Shown: positions 1 through 8,591 of the stretch, in pieces
Position numbering within the stretch: position 1 is the stretch's first letter
Layout: every line of letters starts with the position of its first letter
Source: Acidobacteriaceae bacterium
GTDB taxonomy: Bacteria; Acidobacteriota; Terriglobia; Bryobacterales; Bryobacteraceae
Length of the DNA: 64,000 bases
Reading direction: 5' to 3'
Assembly: GCA_019240405.1 (NCBI GenBank)
Contig: JAFAYL010000021.1
Span: 62,001 to 126,000, forward strand
The notes under the pieces: model-generated
Told to the model about the DNA's origin: nothing
Databases searched by the model: none
What the model saw: only the letters and a program-made list of their open reading frames with translations
Translations under genes and position numbers: made by a program

Positions 1-2
1 TC

Positions 3-416
3 GTTCGTTTGCGAGCGTTGCAGGACGATACTAGCGGATTCGTAACATTCATTCCGCTCGCATTTCATCCCGACCACACGGCCCTGAGCCATTTGCCGAA
101 GACGACCGGTTTCGACGACCTGAAGCAGATCGCGATCTCGCGATTAGTCCTGGACAACATTGCGCATATTAAGGCCTACTGGATCATGATGACGCCCAGC
201 GTTGCGCAGGTCGCCCAGCGCTTTGGTGCGAACGATATCGATGGAACCGTCGTCGAAGAGAAAATTTATCATGATGCTGGCGCTACCACAACCCAGCACC
301 TCCGGCGTCAAGATCTGCTTCGATTGATTCGTGAAGCAGGGCGAGAGCCGGTCGAGCGCGACACAGCATACCGGCCCGTGACACGAACTGAGTCCACGTT
401 TACTGTGCTTGTGTAG
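3..416 (+). CDS. mqnE: Aminofutalosine synthase MqnE, C-terminal part (cut by window edge)
   Basis: This is the last 137 residues of a radical SAM enzyme of the futalosine route to menaquinone, which joins 3-((1-carboxyvinyl)oxy)benzoate to SAM to give aminofutalosine. The frame is open to the first base of the window, so the catalytic CX3CX2C cluster lies outside. The visible part has the family's C-terminal signatures: FIPLAFHP near the start, SRLMLDN-like SRLVLDN, HIKAYWIM, and DGTVVEEKIYHDAGA, ending in ERDTAYRPV. The 3' end overlaps the convergent STAS gene by 17 bp. Assignment rests on remembered family motifs and is firm at the MqnE/MqnC superfamily level, with MqnE favoured by the DGTVVEEKI motif. 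Confidence 0.88.
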   Translation, partial: VRLRALQDDTSGFVTFIPLAFHPDHTALSHLPKTTGFDDLKQIAISRLVLDNIAHIKAYWIMMTPSVAQVAQRFGANDIDGTVVEEKIYHDAGATTTQHLRRQDLLRLIREAGREPVERDTAYRPVTRTESTFTVLV

Positions 417-879
417 GAGATCCGGCGAAAGCGATTCGCAACGTGCGAAGAATTGCTAATAATTTACCCAGCCGCCGGCCAGATCGTGGATTCTTCTTGG
501 CCGCGGCACTAATGATTGCGGAATGAATGACTCCGTTTGAAGGAAGCAGCGCTCCGGAAAGCGAGCTTGATGCGCATACCGCTCCTTGTACCGTCATAGA
601 GGAAACCCATTGCCTTCCGTCTTCGTCGATAGCTGTTAGGTCTCTCAAATCCAAGATGAGCTTTCGGTTTCCGAGCGTTGTTTTAGCTGTGCGCCAGCAG
701 CCATTAAGCTCTTCCAGATCGGCGCTCGTCAGTTCACCAATGAGTTGCAGACGGCAGGCGCTGACGCCATCATGGATGTAATACTTGAAGCGTGACGAGC
801 GAACAAACGTGTTCGGAGGCTCGGAAGCCGGCGACCCTGCCCGTTCTGTATTCGATTTGTCACTTTTCGATTCCACCAT
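400..879 (-). CDS. STAS-domain protein (anti-sigma antagonist-like)
   Basis: A 159-residue protein whose middle (about residues 30-110) looks like a STAS fold: a strand with LQLIGELTSADLEEL, then KLILDLRDLTAIDEDGRQWV. The position where anti-sigma antagonists carry the phospho-serine (DSxG) reads DEDG here, so it may be a non-phosphorylated STAS domain. The C-terminal 50 residues are basic and look unstructured. I chose the ATG at 879 (MVESKSDK) because a start further upstream would run into the divergent gene at 907. It ends 17 bp inside mqnE on the other strand. Partner and function are unknown. Confidence 0.6.
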   Translation of the reverse strand: MVESKSDKSNTERAGSPASEPPNTFVRSSRFKYYIHDGVSACRLQLIGELTSADLEELNGCWRTAKTTLGNRKLILDLRDLTAIDEDGRQWVSSMTVQGAVCASSSLSGALLPSNGVIHSAIISAAAKKNPRSGRRLGKLLAILRTLRIAFAGSPTQAQ

Positions 880-906
880 ACGGTATCGTTTGATTTGATT
901 CTCGCA

Positions 907-1773
907 ATGAGATCTGTGTTCCACGTTTTTCGTGCCGCCGCTACTCACCGGTGCATAAGTAAACGTGTGCTCTGCGGAGTTTTATCTCTGGTGGCGTTTG
1001 CGATTGCGGTGAACGTGGCGCTGTGCCAGGAAACCCAGAATTCTAGCACCCAGAGCAGCTCTTCCGCGTCGCAGCAGCCTTCTCAAAATCCTCAACAACC
1101 GGGACAACTGCCCCCGCGTGAACAACCTGGCGTTCAAGCCCCCGGCAAAACTCCGGAGGGGGAAGACAAGAGGATCTTCGGCGTGCTACCCAACTATCGC
1201 ACTGCTGAGCAACGTGCCGAGTACGAACCGATCAGCGCAAGCCGCAAAATGAAGATCGCGCTCAAGGATTCCTTCGATTATCCACTCATGATTCTCGCCG
1301 GAGCCTACGCGGGTCTTTACCAGCTTGAGGATTCGCATCCGCAATTTGGGCAGGGACTCGCGGGCTATGCGCGCCGGCTGGGCACTTCCTATGCGGATCA
1401 AGTGAACGGCAATATGTTGACCGAGGGTATTATGCCGATCTTGTTGAAGGAGGATCCTCGCTATTTCCGGATGGCTCACGGCCCAAAGAAACGGCGCACT
1501 CTGTATGCCCTAAGTCGAATTTTTGTCACGCACACCGATTCGGGTGGTACTTCTTTCAATTACGCAGAGGTGATAGGGAACGGAATGGCCGCCGGAATAG
1601 GACTCGCCTACTACACCGACAATCGCAACGTGCCCGATTTCATGTTGAACTGGGGTACGCAGTTAGGCACGGACGCGACGTCGCAGGTATTGAAAGAATT
1701 CTGGCCGGACGTGAAGCGCTGGTGGTTGGTGCGGCACGGTAGGCTCAACCCTGGCAATTCGCAGATTCCATAG
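907..1773 (+). CDS. Secreted acidobacterial protein of unknown function
   Basis: A 288-residue protein with an N-terminal hydrophobic segment (VLCGVLSLVAFAIAV, roughly residues 21-36) that looks like a signal peptide. A Q/S/P-rich linker (residues 40-80) follows, then a compact domain beginning RIFGVLPNYRT. I recognise this type as a conserved acidobacterial protein but know no activity. The domain has several glycine/alanine-rich hydrophobic stretches (MILAGAYAGLY, NGMAAGIGLAYY), which may insert in or lie against the outer membrane. A TTG at 895 is an alternative start; ATG 907 leaves 27 bp to the divergent STAS gene. No clear ribosome binding site is seen before either. Confidence 0.6.
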   Translation: MRSVFHVFRAAATHRCISKRVLCGVLSLVAFAIAVNVALCQETQNSSTQSSSSASQQPSQNPQQPGQLPPREQPGVQAPGKTPEGEDKRIFGVLPNYRTAEQRAEYEPISASRKMKIALKDSFDYPLMILAGAYAGLYQLEDSHPQFGQGLAGYARRLGTSYADQVNGNMLTEGIMPILLKEDPRYFRMAHGPKKRRTLYALSRIFVTHTDSGGTSFNYAEVIGNGMAAGIGLAYYTDNRNVPDFMLNWGTQLGTDATSQVLKEFWPDVKRWWLVRHGRLNPGNSQIP

Positions 1774-1774
1774 C

Positions 1775-2167
1775 TCACTTCGTCCAATCGATTATCCGCA
1801 GCCCTTTTACCCGCGAAAACTCTCTTGTATTGGTAGTGATCAGGGCCGCCTCACGGCTTAACGCTGTTCCGGCGATCAGCAGATCGAGCGGCCCAATCAG
1901 CAATCCGCGAGATTCAAGATCTATTCGGACGCGAGCCGAGTTTTCTGCCGCTTCACGATCAAACGGAACCTGAGGGAAAGCCTTGAGGAGTTCGGTGGCG
2001 AGTTCCCGGCGCCGACTAGTCCCGATCTTGAGAGTCCCGTACTCGATTTCGTACGCGACCACACTGGGAATCGCTAGGTCGCGAGGCGAACCCGCCTGAA
2101 GACGCGAGACTACCGCTTCGTGACCTTTCAAATATTGGATGATCGTGTTGGAATCGACCAATATCAC
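1775..2167 (-). CDS. vapC: VapC-type PIN-domain toxin
   Basis: A 130-residue PIN-domain ribonuclease, the toxin of a type II toxin-antitoxin pair. The acidic residues expected in the active site are visible: D5 in ILVDSNTII, the glutamate of AYEIEYGTL near residue 41, the aspartate of GPLDLLIAGTA near 97, and a C-terminal TTNTREF where a final D/N is usual. The ATG overlaps the stop of the upstream antitoxin by 4 bp (2164-2167), the usual translational coupling. The gene ends 2 bp from the convergent secreted-protein gene. Target RNA cannot be read from the sequence. Confidence 0.85.
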   Translation of the reverse strand: MILVDSNTIIQYLKGHEAVVSRLQAGSPRDLAIPSVVAYEIEYGTLKIGTSRRRELATELLKAFPQVPFDREAAENSARVRIDLESRGLLIGPLDLLIAGTALSREAALITTNTREFSRVKGLRIIDWTK

Positions 2168-2397
2168 TCAACAGATTTCCGCTTTACGTCTCGTCCGTAG
2201 CCTCTGCGAATTGTTTCAAGGCTGAGGAATTCAGGAACTGCACCCGCTGCATCCAGTACGCTCTTGGGCCATGTATCTCGAAGGTTCTGCGAGATTTGAT
2301 CAGCAATCCACCGGCTTACAGAGGTCTGTCTTTCCTGGGCCGCTTTTCGGGCCTTGTTCTCGATGTCATCTGGCAAATAGATTGTGATCTGTGCCAT
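2164..2397 (-). CDS. vapB: Antitoxin with ribbon-helix-helix start, paired with VapC
   Basis: A 77-residue protein whose first 40 residues fit a ribbon-helix-helix DNA-binding domain: the strand MAQITIYLPDDI followed by the helices ENKARKAAQERQTSVSRW. The remaining acidic/aromatic tail would wrap the toxin. It is transcribed ahead of the PIN toxin with a 4-bp overlap. No Shine-Dalgarno sequence precedes the ATG; a -10-like TATACT ends 9 bp before it, so a leaderless message is possible. Confidence 0.8.
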   Translation of the reverse strand: MAQITIYLPDDIENKARKAAQERQTSVSRWIADQISQNLRDTWPKSVLDAAGAVPEFLSLETIRRGYGRDVKRKSVE

Positions 2398-2414
2398 ATA
2401 CGATACAGTATACT
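2397..2414 (-). promoter_or_regulatory. Putative vapB promoter and operator
   Basis: TATAC (2397-2401) and GTATA (2408-2412) form an inverted repeat around 6 bp, and AGTATACT (2407-2414) is itself a palindrome. Read on the minus strand the same bases give a -10 box TATACT, 9 nt before the antitoxin ATG. RHH antitoxins repress their own promoters through such short palindromes, so this is a likely autoregulation site. No good -35 is visible. Confidence 0.4.
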
Positions 2415-2458
2415 GCCTACGGCGTGCACGAGCTACCCGGTAGATATCGGCGAATTCA

Positions 2459-3883
2459 CTAATCGTGGCTCAGCGAACCGGCTGCCCGCGAGAGCTCGAG
2501 CTCTTCGGAGTTATGGTTTTCTTCCGGATGATTGTGATTATGGTTGTAATTCAGCTTTGTCAAAAACGTCGTATCGAAACGGCCTGAGACAAACGCGTCA
2601 CTCGACAAAATTTGCTCGTGCAGCGGAATTGTTGTATGAATTCCTTCAATTACAAACATATCGAGCGCGCGTTTCATTCGCGCGATTGCTTCATCGCGAT
2701 CGCTGCCATGTGTGATTAGCTTCGCCACCAGTGAATCGTAATAAGGCGGAATCACGCTATCGGTGTAAGCAGCCGTATCAACCCGCACCCCAATGCCGCA
2801 CGGCAGGTTCAAGCCCGTAATTCGCCCCGGCGAAGGAGCAAATGTTTCCGGATTCTCAGCGTTGATCCGGCACTCGATAGCATGACCGGAAAACGAGATC
2901 GGTCGGGGCAGAATGTCGTCGAGATGCTCGCCCGCCGCGATTCGCAATTGGCTCTTCACGATATCGACTCCCGTCACAAATTCAGTAACCGGATGCTCGA
3001 CCTGTATTCGCGCGTTGACCTCAATAAAATAGAGCTCTCCGTTTTCATCCATCAGGAATTCCACCGTTCCCGCGTTGGTGTATCCGATGCTCCTCATGGC
3101 CTCGCGGAGGCGATCCGACGTGCGCGCCCGAAGCCCGGGAGAAAGGGCAGGCGAAGGAGATTCCTCCAGTAGCTTTTGGTGGCGACGTTGTATTGAGCAC
3201 TCGCGCTCACCAAGAATCTCTACGTCGCCATGCTCATCGCCGAGGAATTGGAACTCGATGTGCCGCGGAGCTTCGATCAGTTTTTCGAGATAAACATCGC
3301 CGCATGAAAAAGCCGCCGCAGCTTCGGATTGCGCTTGCGCAACAAGAGCAGGCAGCTCCGATTCGCAGCGCGCGATGCGCATACCGCGCCCCCCGCCGCC
3401 CTCCGCGGCCTTCAGCATAACAGGATAGCCGATTTCATCGGCTAAACTCAAAGCTTCTTCCGCACTGTTCAGGACGCCGCGCGATCCGCGCAATATCGGG
3501 ATTCCAGCGCTCTCAATGATGGTACGCGCGCGTTGCTTTGATCCCATTTGACGAATAACTTCGGGTTTAGGGCCGATGAACTTAATCCCGGAAAGTTCGC
3601 ACACTTCCGCGAAATCCGCATTCTCACTGAGAAAGCCATACCCTGGATGTACGCCGTCGACATTTGTGATTTCCGCCGCACTGATTACCGACGGGATATC
3701 CAAGTAACTCCGCGAGCTCTTAGCTGGACCGATGCAAATCGCCTCATCTGCGAATCGAACGTGCAAACTGTGGCGATCGGCCTCTGAATAGACCGCAACG
3801 GTCTTGATGCCGAGCTCCTTGCACGCGCATATCACTCGCAGCGCGATTTCACCCCGGTTAGCGATTAGAATCTTGCGAAACAT
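2459..3883 (-). CDS. accC: Biotin carboxylase subunit of acetyl-CoA carboxylase
   Basis: A 474-residue ATP-grasp enzyme that carboxylates biotin on AccB using bicarbonate and ATP, the first step of malonyl-CoA formation. Visible marks: N-terminal [17 protein letters not shown], the glycine-rich ATP loop [12 protein letters not shown] near 157-168, [28 protein letters not shown] near 287-302, and the C-terminal [11 protein letters not shown]. It is somewhat longer than the usual 450 because of a tail rich in N and H ([13 protein letters not shown]) after about residue 445. It lies 14 bp downstream of accB, so the two are co-transcribed; accA/accD are not in the window. Confidence 0.97.
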   Translation of the reverse strand: MFRKILIANRGEIALRVICACKELGIKTVAVYSEADRHSLHVRFADEAICIGPAKSSRSYLDIPSVISAAEITNVDGVHPGYGFLSENADFAEVCELSGIKFIGPKPEVIRQMGSKQRARTIIESAGIPILRGSRGVLNSAEEALSLADEIGYPVMLKAAEGGGGRGMRIARCESELPALVAQAQSEAAAAFSCGDVYLEKLIEAPRHIEFQFLGDEHGDVEILGERECSIQRRHQKLLEESPSPALSPGLRARTSDRLREAMRSIGYTNAGTVEFLMDENGELYFIEVNARIQVEHPVTEFVTGVDIVKSQLRIAAGEHLDDILPRPISFSGHAIECRINAENPETFAPSPGRITGLNLPCGIGVRVDTAAYTDSVIPPYYDSLVAKLITHGSDRDEAIARMKRALDMFVIEGIHTTIPLHEQILSSDAFVSGRFDTTFLTKLNYNHNHNHPEENHNSEELELSRAAGSLSHD

Positions 3884-3897
3884 GAGTGCTTTTGTTC

Positions 3898-4404
3898 TTA
3901 AACAGGCCGAATGAGAAACAGCGTCTCCCCGTATTCCACCGGCCGGCCGTTTTCGACCAGTTTCGCCACCACCGTGCCGGCTACTTCCGCTTCAATCTCA
4001 TTCATCAGTTTCATTGATTCGATAATGCAAAGCACTTGGCGCGGCTCGATACGATCACCCACCTTGACGAAGGGCGGAGCATTGGGAGATGGCGCATCAT
4101 AATAGGTTCCCACAATTGGAGATGTCACCTTTATGTTCTTGTCTTCTTCTTGCGGGGAAGATGCGGGCGGAGCAGCCGATGGCTCAGACGGCGGAGGCGT
4201 CACCTGCGGTTGCGGCGGCTGAATGGGAATTGCGTGCGAGGTTGTGACCGGAACCGGTATTGCCGCTGGAAACGTCATTTCCGGATTGGCAGGTCCAGCC
4301 GCAGTACGAATTCGCACTTTATTCTCACCTTGCTGAACCTCGAGCTCATATATTCCTGTATCGCGGGCCACGTGAATCAACTCTTTGATCTCGTCGATGC
4401 TCAT
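3898..4404 (-). CDS. accB: Biotin carboxyl carrier protein of acetyl-CoA carboxylase
   Basis: A 168-residue carrier protein. The N-terminal helix/strand region (1-35) is followed by a linker rich in proline and alanine (about 38-90) and a biotinyl domain (90-168). The biotinylation motif reads ESMKLMNEI, with the target lysine at residue 132; the usual form is E(A/S)MKM, so the L is a mild variant common outside proteobacteria. It lies directly upstream of accC and 35 bp downstream of the M24 peptidase gene. The length fits the family. Confidence 0.96.
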   Translation of the reverse strand: MSIDEIKELIHVARDTGIYELEVQQGENKVRIRTAAGPANPEMTFPAAIPVPVTTSHAIPIQPPQPQVTPPPSEPSAAPPASSPQEEDKNIKVTSPIVGTYYDAPSPNAPPFVKVGDRIEPRQVLCIIESMKLMNEIEAEVAGTVVAKLVENGRPVEYGETLFLIRPV

Positions 4405-4439
4405 TATTTATTCTTTCCGCGGCTAAACAGGAGCAGAGT

Positions 4440-5534
4440 TTATAGTACGACCAATTCTTTCCCTGTAGGAGTTAGAATCTCAGACCCACGGGCCGTTACA
4501 ACTACTGTGTCTTCGATGCGGACACCGCCAATCCCCTCCGCATAGACGCCCGGCTCAATTGTGACCACCATTCCGGGCTCTAACTTGGTTCTTTCCTTCC
4601 GGCCTATGCGGGGTTCCTCGTGAATCTCTAGCCCAAGCCCGTGCCCTGTCGAATGGACGAACAACTTGTCCAATCCGTGGCGGCGCAATACATCACGCGC
4701 GATGCGATCCACTTTTGTACATGAAACACCCGGGCGCACTGCATCGATCGCTGCAAGTTGGCTTTCAAGGACCGCCCGATACATTCGCCGTGCTTTTGGG
4801 GACGGCTGGCCAACGGCATGGGTACGAGTCATATCGCTGGCGTAACCGGCGACGGTCGCGCCCATATCCACCAATAATAATTGATGCCACTGGATTGGGT
4901 TAAGCGTCGGGCGCGCGTGCGGTAACGCGCTGCGCGGGCCCGAGGCCACAATCGTCTCAAACGCTTTACCGTCCGCGCCCAACTGTCGCATTCGATATTC
5001 AAGCTCGGCCGCCAAATCGAGTTCCGTCATGGACTGACGAAAGTGTTGCAAAGCTCGTTTGAGAGCCTCAGAATTCAGTTCGACTGATGATCTTATTAGC
5101 GCGATCTCCTGCGGAGATTTTGTCGCGCGCAGCTTTTCTACCGCGCCAATCGTGGCTTTCAACCGAATTCCCTGACCCTCTTCCCTAATCTGTTGGTAGC
5201 CCTCAAAACTGATTCGGTTTTGCTCGAACGCAATCGATTTCAGACGCATCCGGTGGGCCGATTTCACAAGCTCCTTCGTGAGCGGCCCTTTGGCAATCTT
5301 CAGTTCGCAGCCGGACTCCATTGCTGCCTGAGTCCCATATCTAGGATCCGTAAAAAGAATGCTGCGATCCGGCGTAACGAGCAATGCGGCGTTGCTGCCG
5401 CTGAAGCCACTCAGGTAGCGAACATTAGGAAGCGCCGTTGTGACAAACGCATTGGCGCGAGCTTCTTTGAGCAGAGCGAGGAGGCGCTTCTGGCGAGCTG
5501 CGAACTCGGCGTCCTGTTCCAATCCCGTTCTCAA
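4440..5534 (-). CDS. Xaa-Pro aminopeptidase-like M24 metallopeptidase
   Basis: A 364-residue creatinase/prolidase-fold enzyme expected to release N-terminal residues ahead of proline. The N-terminal domain (about 1-130) contains NVRYLSGFSGSNAALLV. The C-terminal catalytic domain has all five dinuclear metal ligands in order: the D of LVDMGA, the D of SDMTRTH, the H of STGHGLGLEIHE, the E of VTIEPGVY and the E of VRIEDTV. The start is TTG at 5534, overlapping the stop of the quinone reductase gene as TTGA, a coupled arrangement. PepP and PepQ cannot be separated here. It is upstream of accB, a common neighbour in acidobacteria and firmicutes. Confidence 0.92.
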   Translation of the reverse strand: MRTGLEQDAEFAARQKRLLALLKEARANAFVTTALPNVRYLSGFSGSNAALLVTPDRSILFTDPRYGTQAAMESGCELKIAKGPLTKELVKSAHRMRLKSIAFEQNRISFEGYQQIREEGQGIRLKATIGAVEKLRATKSPQEIALIRSSVELNSEALKRALQHFRQSMTELDLAAELEYRMRQLGADGKAFETIVASGPRSALPHARPTLNPIQWHQLLLVDMGATVAGYASDMTRTHAVGQPSPKARRMYRAVLESQLAAIDAVRPGVSCTKVDRIARDVLRRHGLDKLFVHSTGHGLGLEIHEEPRIGRKERTKLEPGMVVTIEPGVYAEGIGGVRIEDTVVVTARGSEILTPTGKELVVL

Positions 5535-6499
5535 GGCCTAAGCAACAATTTGCCGGTTGTCTTGCGCCCTTCGAGATCGCGATGTGCAGTTGCAGCATCC
5601 GCTAAATTGTAGGTCTTGAAAATTTGAACTTGGAGCCGCCCGCCTGCGATCCATTTGAAGAGATCAGATGCGCGCCACTTTAACTCGTTTGGATCGCTGA
5701 CGTAGTTCCCCAGACTGGGCCTAGTGAGGAATAAAGATCCCTTCTGGGTTAATACGAGCGGATCGAACTGCCCGACCGGACCGCTTGATTGCCCAAAGCT
5801 AACCATCATGCCGCGAGGCCGCAAACAATCCAAGCTTTTGTGAAAAGTCGTGCTGCCAACCGAGTCGTAAACAACATCAACCCCTTGATCCTGAGTAAGT
5901 CGCTTCGTCTCTGCGACGAAATCAGTTTGAGTATAGAGGATCACGTGGTCCGCGCGATGTTCTCTCGCGAGTTGCGCTTTGGCTTCGGTGGAAACGGTTC
6001 CAATGACGGTGGCGTCTGCGATTTTCGCCATCTGCACGATCATCAAACCAGCGCCTCCAGCAGCAGCATGGATCAGGCAGGTATTGGCCGGTTTCAGAGC
6101 GAAAGTCGAATGCGTCAGATAATGCGCCGTCATCCCTTGCAGCATCACCGCGGCGGCAGTTTCGAAACTGACGTTACCCGGCAATTCGACCAACATGGAT
6201 TGCGGGACCACCGCGTATTCTGCATAAGAGCCGCGCGCCATTGCATACGCGACTCGCGTGCCGATTTTGAGATTCACGCTCTTACCTACCGCGGCAATGG
6301 TTCCCGCGGCTTCACTGCCCAACTTTACCGGGCTTTCATTTGCTTTATATAAGCCGTTTCGGAAGTAAACGTCGATAAAATTTACGCCGATCGCTTCAAT
6401 CTTGACGAGTACCTCGCCTTCACTGGGCTGAGGCGTGGGTAAATCCATATATGCGAGATTTTCGGGACCACCGGGCGGGTCGGCGACAACGGCTTTCAT
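5531..6499 (-). CDS. qor: NADPH:quinone reductase-like zinc-less MDR enzyme
   Basis: A 322-residue medium-chain dehydrogenase/reductase of the quinone-oxidoreductase group, which reduces quinones or enones with NADPH. It starts MKAVVADPPGGPENL and has the GroES-like domain (1-120) with VKLGSEAAGTIAAVG. The Rossmann domain carries LIHAAAGGAGLMIVQMAK, matching the AxxGGVG nucleotide loop. The zinc-binding cysteines of alcohol dehydrogenases are missing, as expected for this subgroup. It is first in a four-gene run (qor, M24, accB, accC) with a 4-bp overlap to the next gene. The natural substrate is not evident. Confidence 0.9.
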   Translation of the reverse strand: MKAVVADPPGGPENLAYMDLPTPQPSEGEVLVKIEAIGVNFIDVYFRNGLYKANESPVKLGSEAAGTIAAVGKSVNLKIGTRVAYAMARGSYAEYAVVPQSMLVELPGNVSFETAAAVMLQGMTAHYLTHSTFALKPANTCLIHAAAGGAGLMIVQMAKIADATVIGTVSTEAKAQLAREHRADHVILYTQTDFVAETKRLTQDQGVDVVYDSVGSTTFHKSLDCLRPRGMMVSFGQSSGPVGQFDPLVLTQKGSLFLTRPSLGNYVSDPNELKWRASDLFKWIAGGRLQVQIFKTYNLADAATAHRDLEGRKTTGKLLLRP

Positions 6500-6691
6500 A
6501 TCTGGTGATTGTATGACGCGGGCACTTTCCTACCCGCAATTGAAATTGAGCTATGCCAGTCAAATTCAGGGCATCTTATCTCTAAGATTCGCTTGCACTG
6601 CTCCGGGAGTATAGGCGCGGAAAGTCTGCCGAATTCTGTCGCCGTGTTACAGCGGGAGAACCTAGCCAGCAATGGTGCTGTAACGAAATTA

Positions 6692-7933
6692 CTACTTAGG
6701 AACGAGCGGATCAGTATCCGCGACTTCCTCGACGTTTACAAGAGGAATCTTTGCGCCAAGCTCGTGATTCATTGATTCGATGTATGCATTCGCGAGAATG
6801 GCGTACCCGGTGTTCGTCGGATGTACTGCGTCCAGAGAGAAGATTCCGCCGAGATACTGCGTTGTCAAATGGTGTTTGCCCACCGTATATCCATTCCTTG
6901 TAATCTCCGCGAATAATTTGTTCACATCCACAAGTGCCGCGCCGCTCTTCTTTGCAGCCGCTGTAATAACGATGTTGTAGTCATGCACGGCAGTTCTAAC
7001 GTCAGCAATTAGAGAAGCACTCCGAACTGCGTAATCTGTGCAGATATTGAACGTAGTAGTCTTCGGATTCGCGATGCTCGGCACCACGTAGTCGTTTGGA
7101 CCCGCGCCGGAAGGTGGTGCATGGCAGATTGCTTCGAACTCATCAACACTGAATAGGAATGGCACTTCGGTCACATTAGGAACGTTAGAGACGACAAGCT
7201 GCGCCCCCGATTCCAAATTCAAACCTTCTAACAAGAAAGTGTATGCTTCTGAAAATTTCTTGAGACTTGTCGGCGGGATGCCATCAATCAGACTCTGTAA
7301 GACGTCATTGCTGCCCAGCGAAATCAGAATCGTTTTCGGTTTCAGCTCGATGGCGCATGCGGCCTCACTGAAAAGGACATCCCCATTAGGAAGGGGATAC
7401 ACGCCGCAAGGGGTCGCTCCCTTTTCTAGGCTTGGGAAACCTAAGACTTCTATGGTCAGGACGTCCTCAACGCTTGCGTTCTTGAGATCTTTCTCTACTT
7501 TCGCCACATTCACCGAGTGCAGAATTGCATCAATAACCGTGTACCCCGGAACAGACAGGTCCCGAGTCTGGACGGTTAGCGGCGGTTCGCGGCGACCGGT
7601 CTTCGTCCCGCGAGTCACTATGTCCTTGCCTTCCAGAGACAACACAGGCGGAATGCCAGGATAAGCAATCAACGGGAGATCCAGATCCGTTTTCGCTTGC
7701 CGAGCTATGAAAGCGGCAAACCCGAACCTCTGTCCTCCACGCGGAGCGAACTTATCGCTCTCACTGTCATAAAGCGAGAAGTTTTGGAACCCTGCGCCAA
7801 GGGAGTCCCCGATTACAACAAAGTGCGAAAGATCTGGCGCCTTCGATGCGCGATTGGCATCAGCAGACCATGCCGGAAGAATTGCAAGCGCTAGAAAGAT
7901 GAAATTGCGCGAAGTAATAAAGACGCGTTTCAA
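6692..7933 (-). CDS. Secreted SGNH/GDSL-family hydrolase
   Basis: A 413-residue exported hydrolase. Residues 1-27 form a signal peptide ending near AWSADA. The SGNH blocks are present: block I VVIGDSLGAGF with the nucleophile serine, the block III-type ISLGSNDVL, and block V DAVHPTNTGYAI carrying the Asp-His pair. The substrate is an ester (lipid, acyl or acetyl), not specified by sequence. I placed the start at TTG 7933 because GGAGGG lies 4 bp ahead of it; TTG 7945 is the alternative. Genes on both sides are unrelated, so it is probably transcribed alone. Confidence 0.85.
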   Translation of the reverse strand: MKRVFITSRNFIFLALAILPAWSADANRASKAPDLSHFVVIGDSLGAGFQNFSLYDSESDKFAPRGGQRFGFAAFIARQAKTDLDLPLIAYPGIPPVLSLEGKDIVTRGTKTGRREPPLTVQTRDLSVPGYTVIDAILHSVNVAKVEKDLKNASVEDVLTIEVLGFPSLEKGATPCGVYPLPNGDVLFSEAACAIELKPKTILISLGSNDVLQSLIDGIPPTSLKKFSEAYTFLLEGLNLESGAQLVVSNVPNVTEVPFLFSVDEFEAICHAPPSGAGPNDYVVPSIANPKTTTFNICTDYAVRSASLIADVRTAVHDYNIVITAAAKKSGAALVDVNKLFAEITRNGYTVGKHHLTTQYLGGIFSLDAVHPTNTGYAILANAYIESMNHELGAKIPLVNVEEVADTDPLVPK

Positions 7934-8050
7934 GGAACCCTCCAAGCGTTTGGCCGAAAGAAAATTGAGACGAGTACAAGTAAATCACGAAAATCGGTTT
8001 TGCACAACAGGGAAGGGCAGGGGGACGAAGAAGAGAAGCCGGACAGGCGT

Positions 8051-8066
8051 GGGCGGGCGCCCGCCC
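8051..8066. repeat. Perfect 16-bp GC palindrome
   Basis: GGGCGGGC followed immediately by its complement GCCCGCCC, 12 bp beyond the stop of the gene at 8079-8408. There is no T-run after it on either strand, so it is either a REP-like hairpin or a factor-dependent 3' end rather than a classical terminator. Confidence 0.4.
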
Positions 8067-8078
8067 GGCTCTACGAGG

Positions 8079-8408
8079 CTATTTGAAATCCGAGCCGCCG
8101 CGTGGCGTTGTTCCTGATCCGCGCGGTCCGGGAACTACATCGGGAGCGGGTGACTCCCCTGGGGCCGCAGGGGTGGATTGCGTTAAGCCGGCGCCGGCTC
8201 CTGCGCCAGTTTCCACGCCGGAGCTATCGACGCCTCTGGCGCCCACGGACATATTCGCATCTCGCGCAATCGTTTCGTTGATGCTCAGGCCCGCTCGGGC
8301 CCTTTTAAGGCGCGCTGCCTTTTGCTCTGCGGTGAGCGACTCTTCAGGAACATCGGCGAAGTCGCCTTCCGCGTCCACCGGAAGATCATTCAATTTGGGA
8401 TCAATCAT
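8079..8408 (-). CDS. Small hypothetical protein, low-complexity tail
   Basis: A 109-residue acidic protein starting MIDPKLNDLPVD. Residues 20-50 contain a charged helix (EESLTAEQKAARLKRARAGL) and the rest is rich in G, A, P and S. No domain is recognised and no signal peptide is present. The ATG at 8408 follows GAGAGG about 10 bp upstream, and MIDPK is a more natural start than the ATG 27 bp further up. The tail is probably disordered. The opposite strand is also open here, a by-product of the repetitive GC-rich composition. Confidence 0.5.
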   Translation of the reverse strand: MIDPKLNDLPVDAEGDFADVPEESLTAEQKAARLKRARAGLSINETIARDANMSVGARGVDSSGVETGAGAGAGLTQSTPAAPGESPAPDVVPGPRGSGTTPRGGSDFK

Positions 8409-8591
8409 GGGGTTAACCTCTCGCCTGTTTGACACCGCGGCGAGGAAATCTGGAACGAAAAGAATAAGGTTGAAGCCGTTCGCCCTTGCAAGACTATGAA
8501 ACTGCCCGTTTTCGCGAACCGAGAGAGTACCCTCACCGGGCCATGGTTTGAGGTGTGGTTCCGCTGAACCTATGCTGCGGGCCGTGGCCGT

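Noticed and set aside
2459-3883. Several plus-strand frames opposite accC
   Set aside because: No domains; accC itself is intact with all ATP-grasp motifs.
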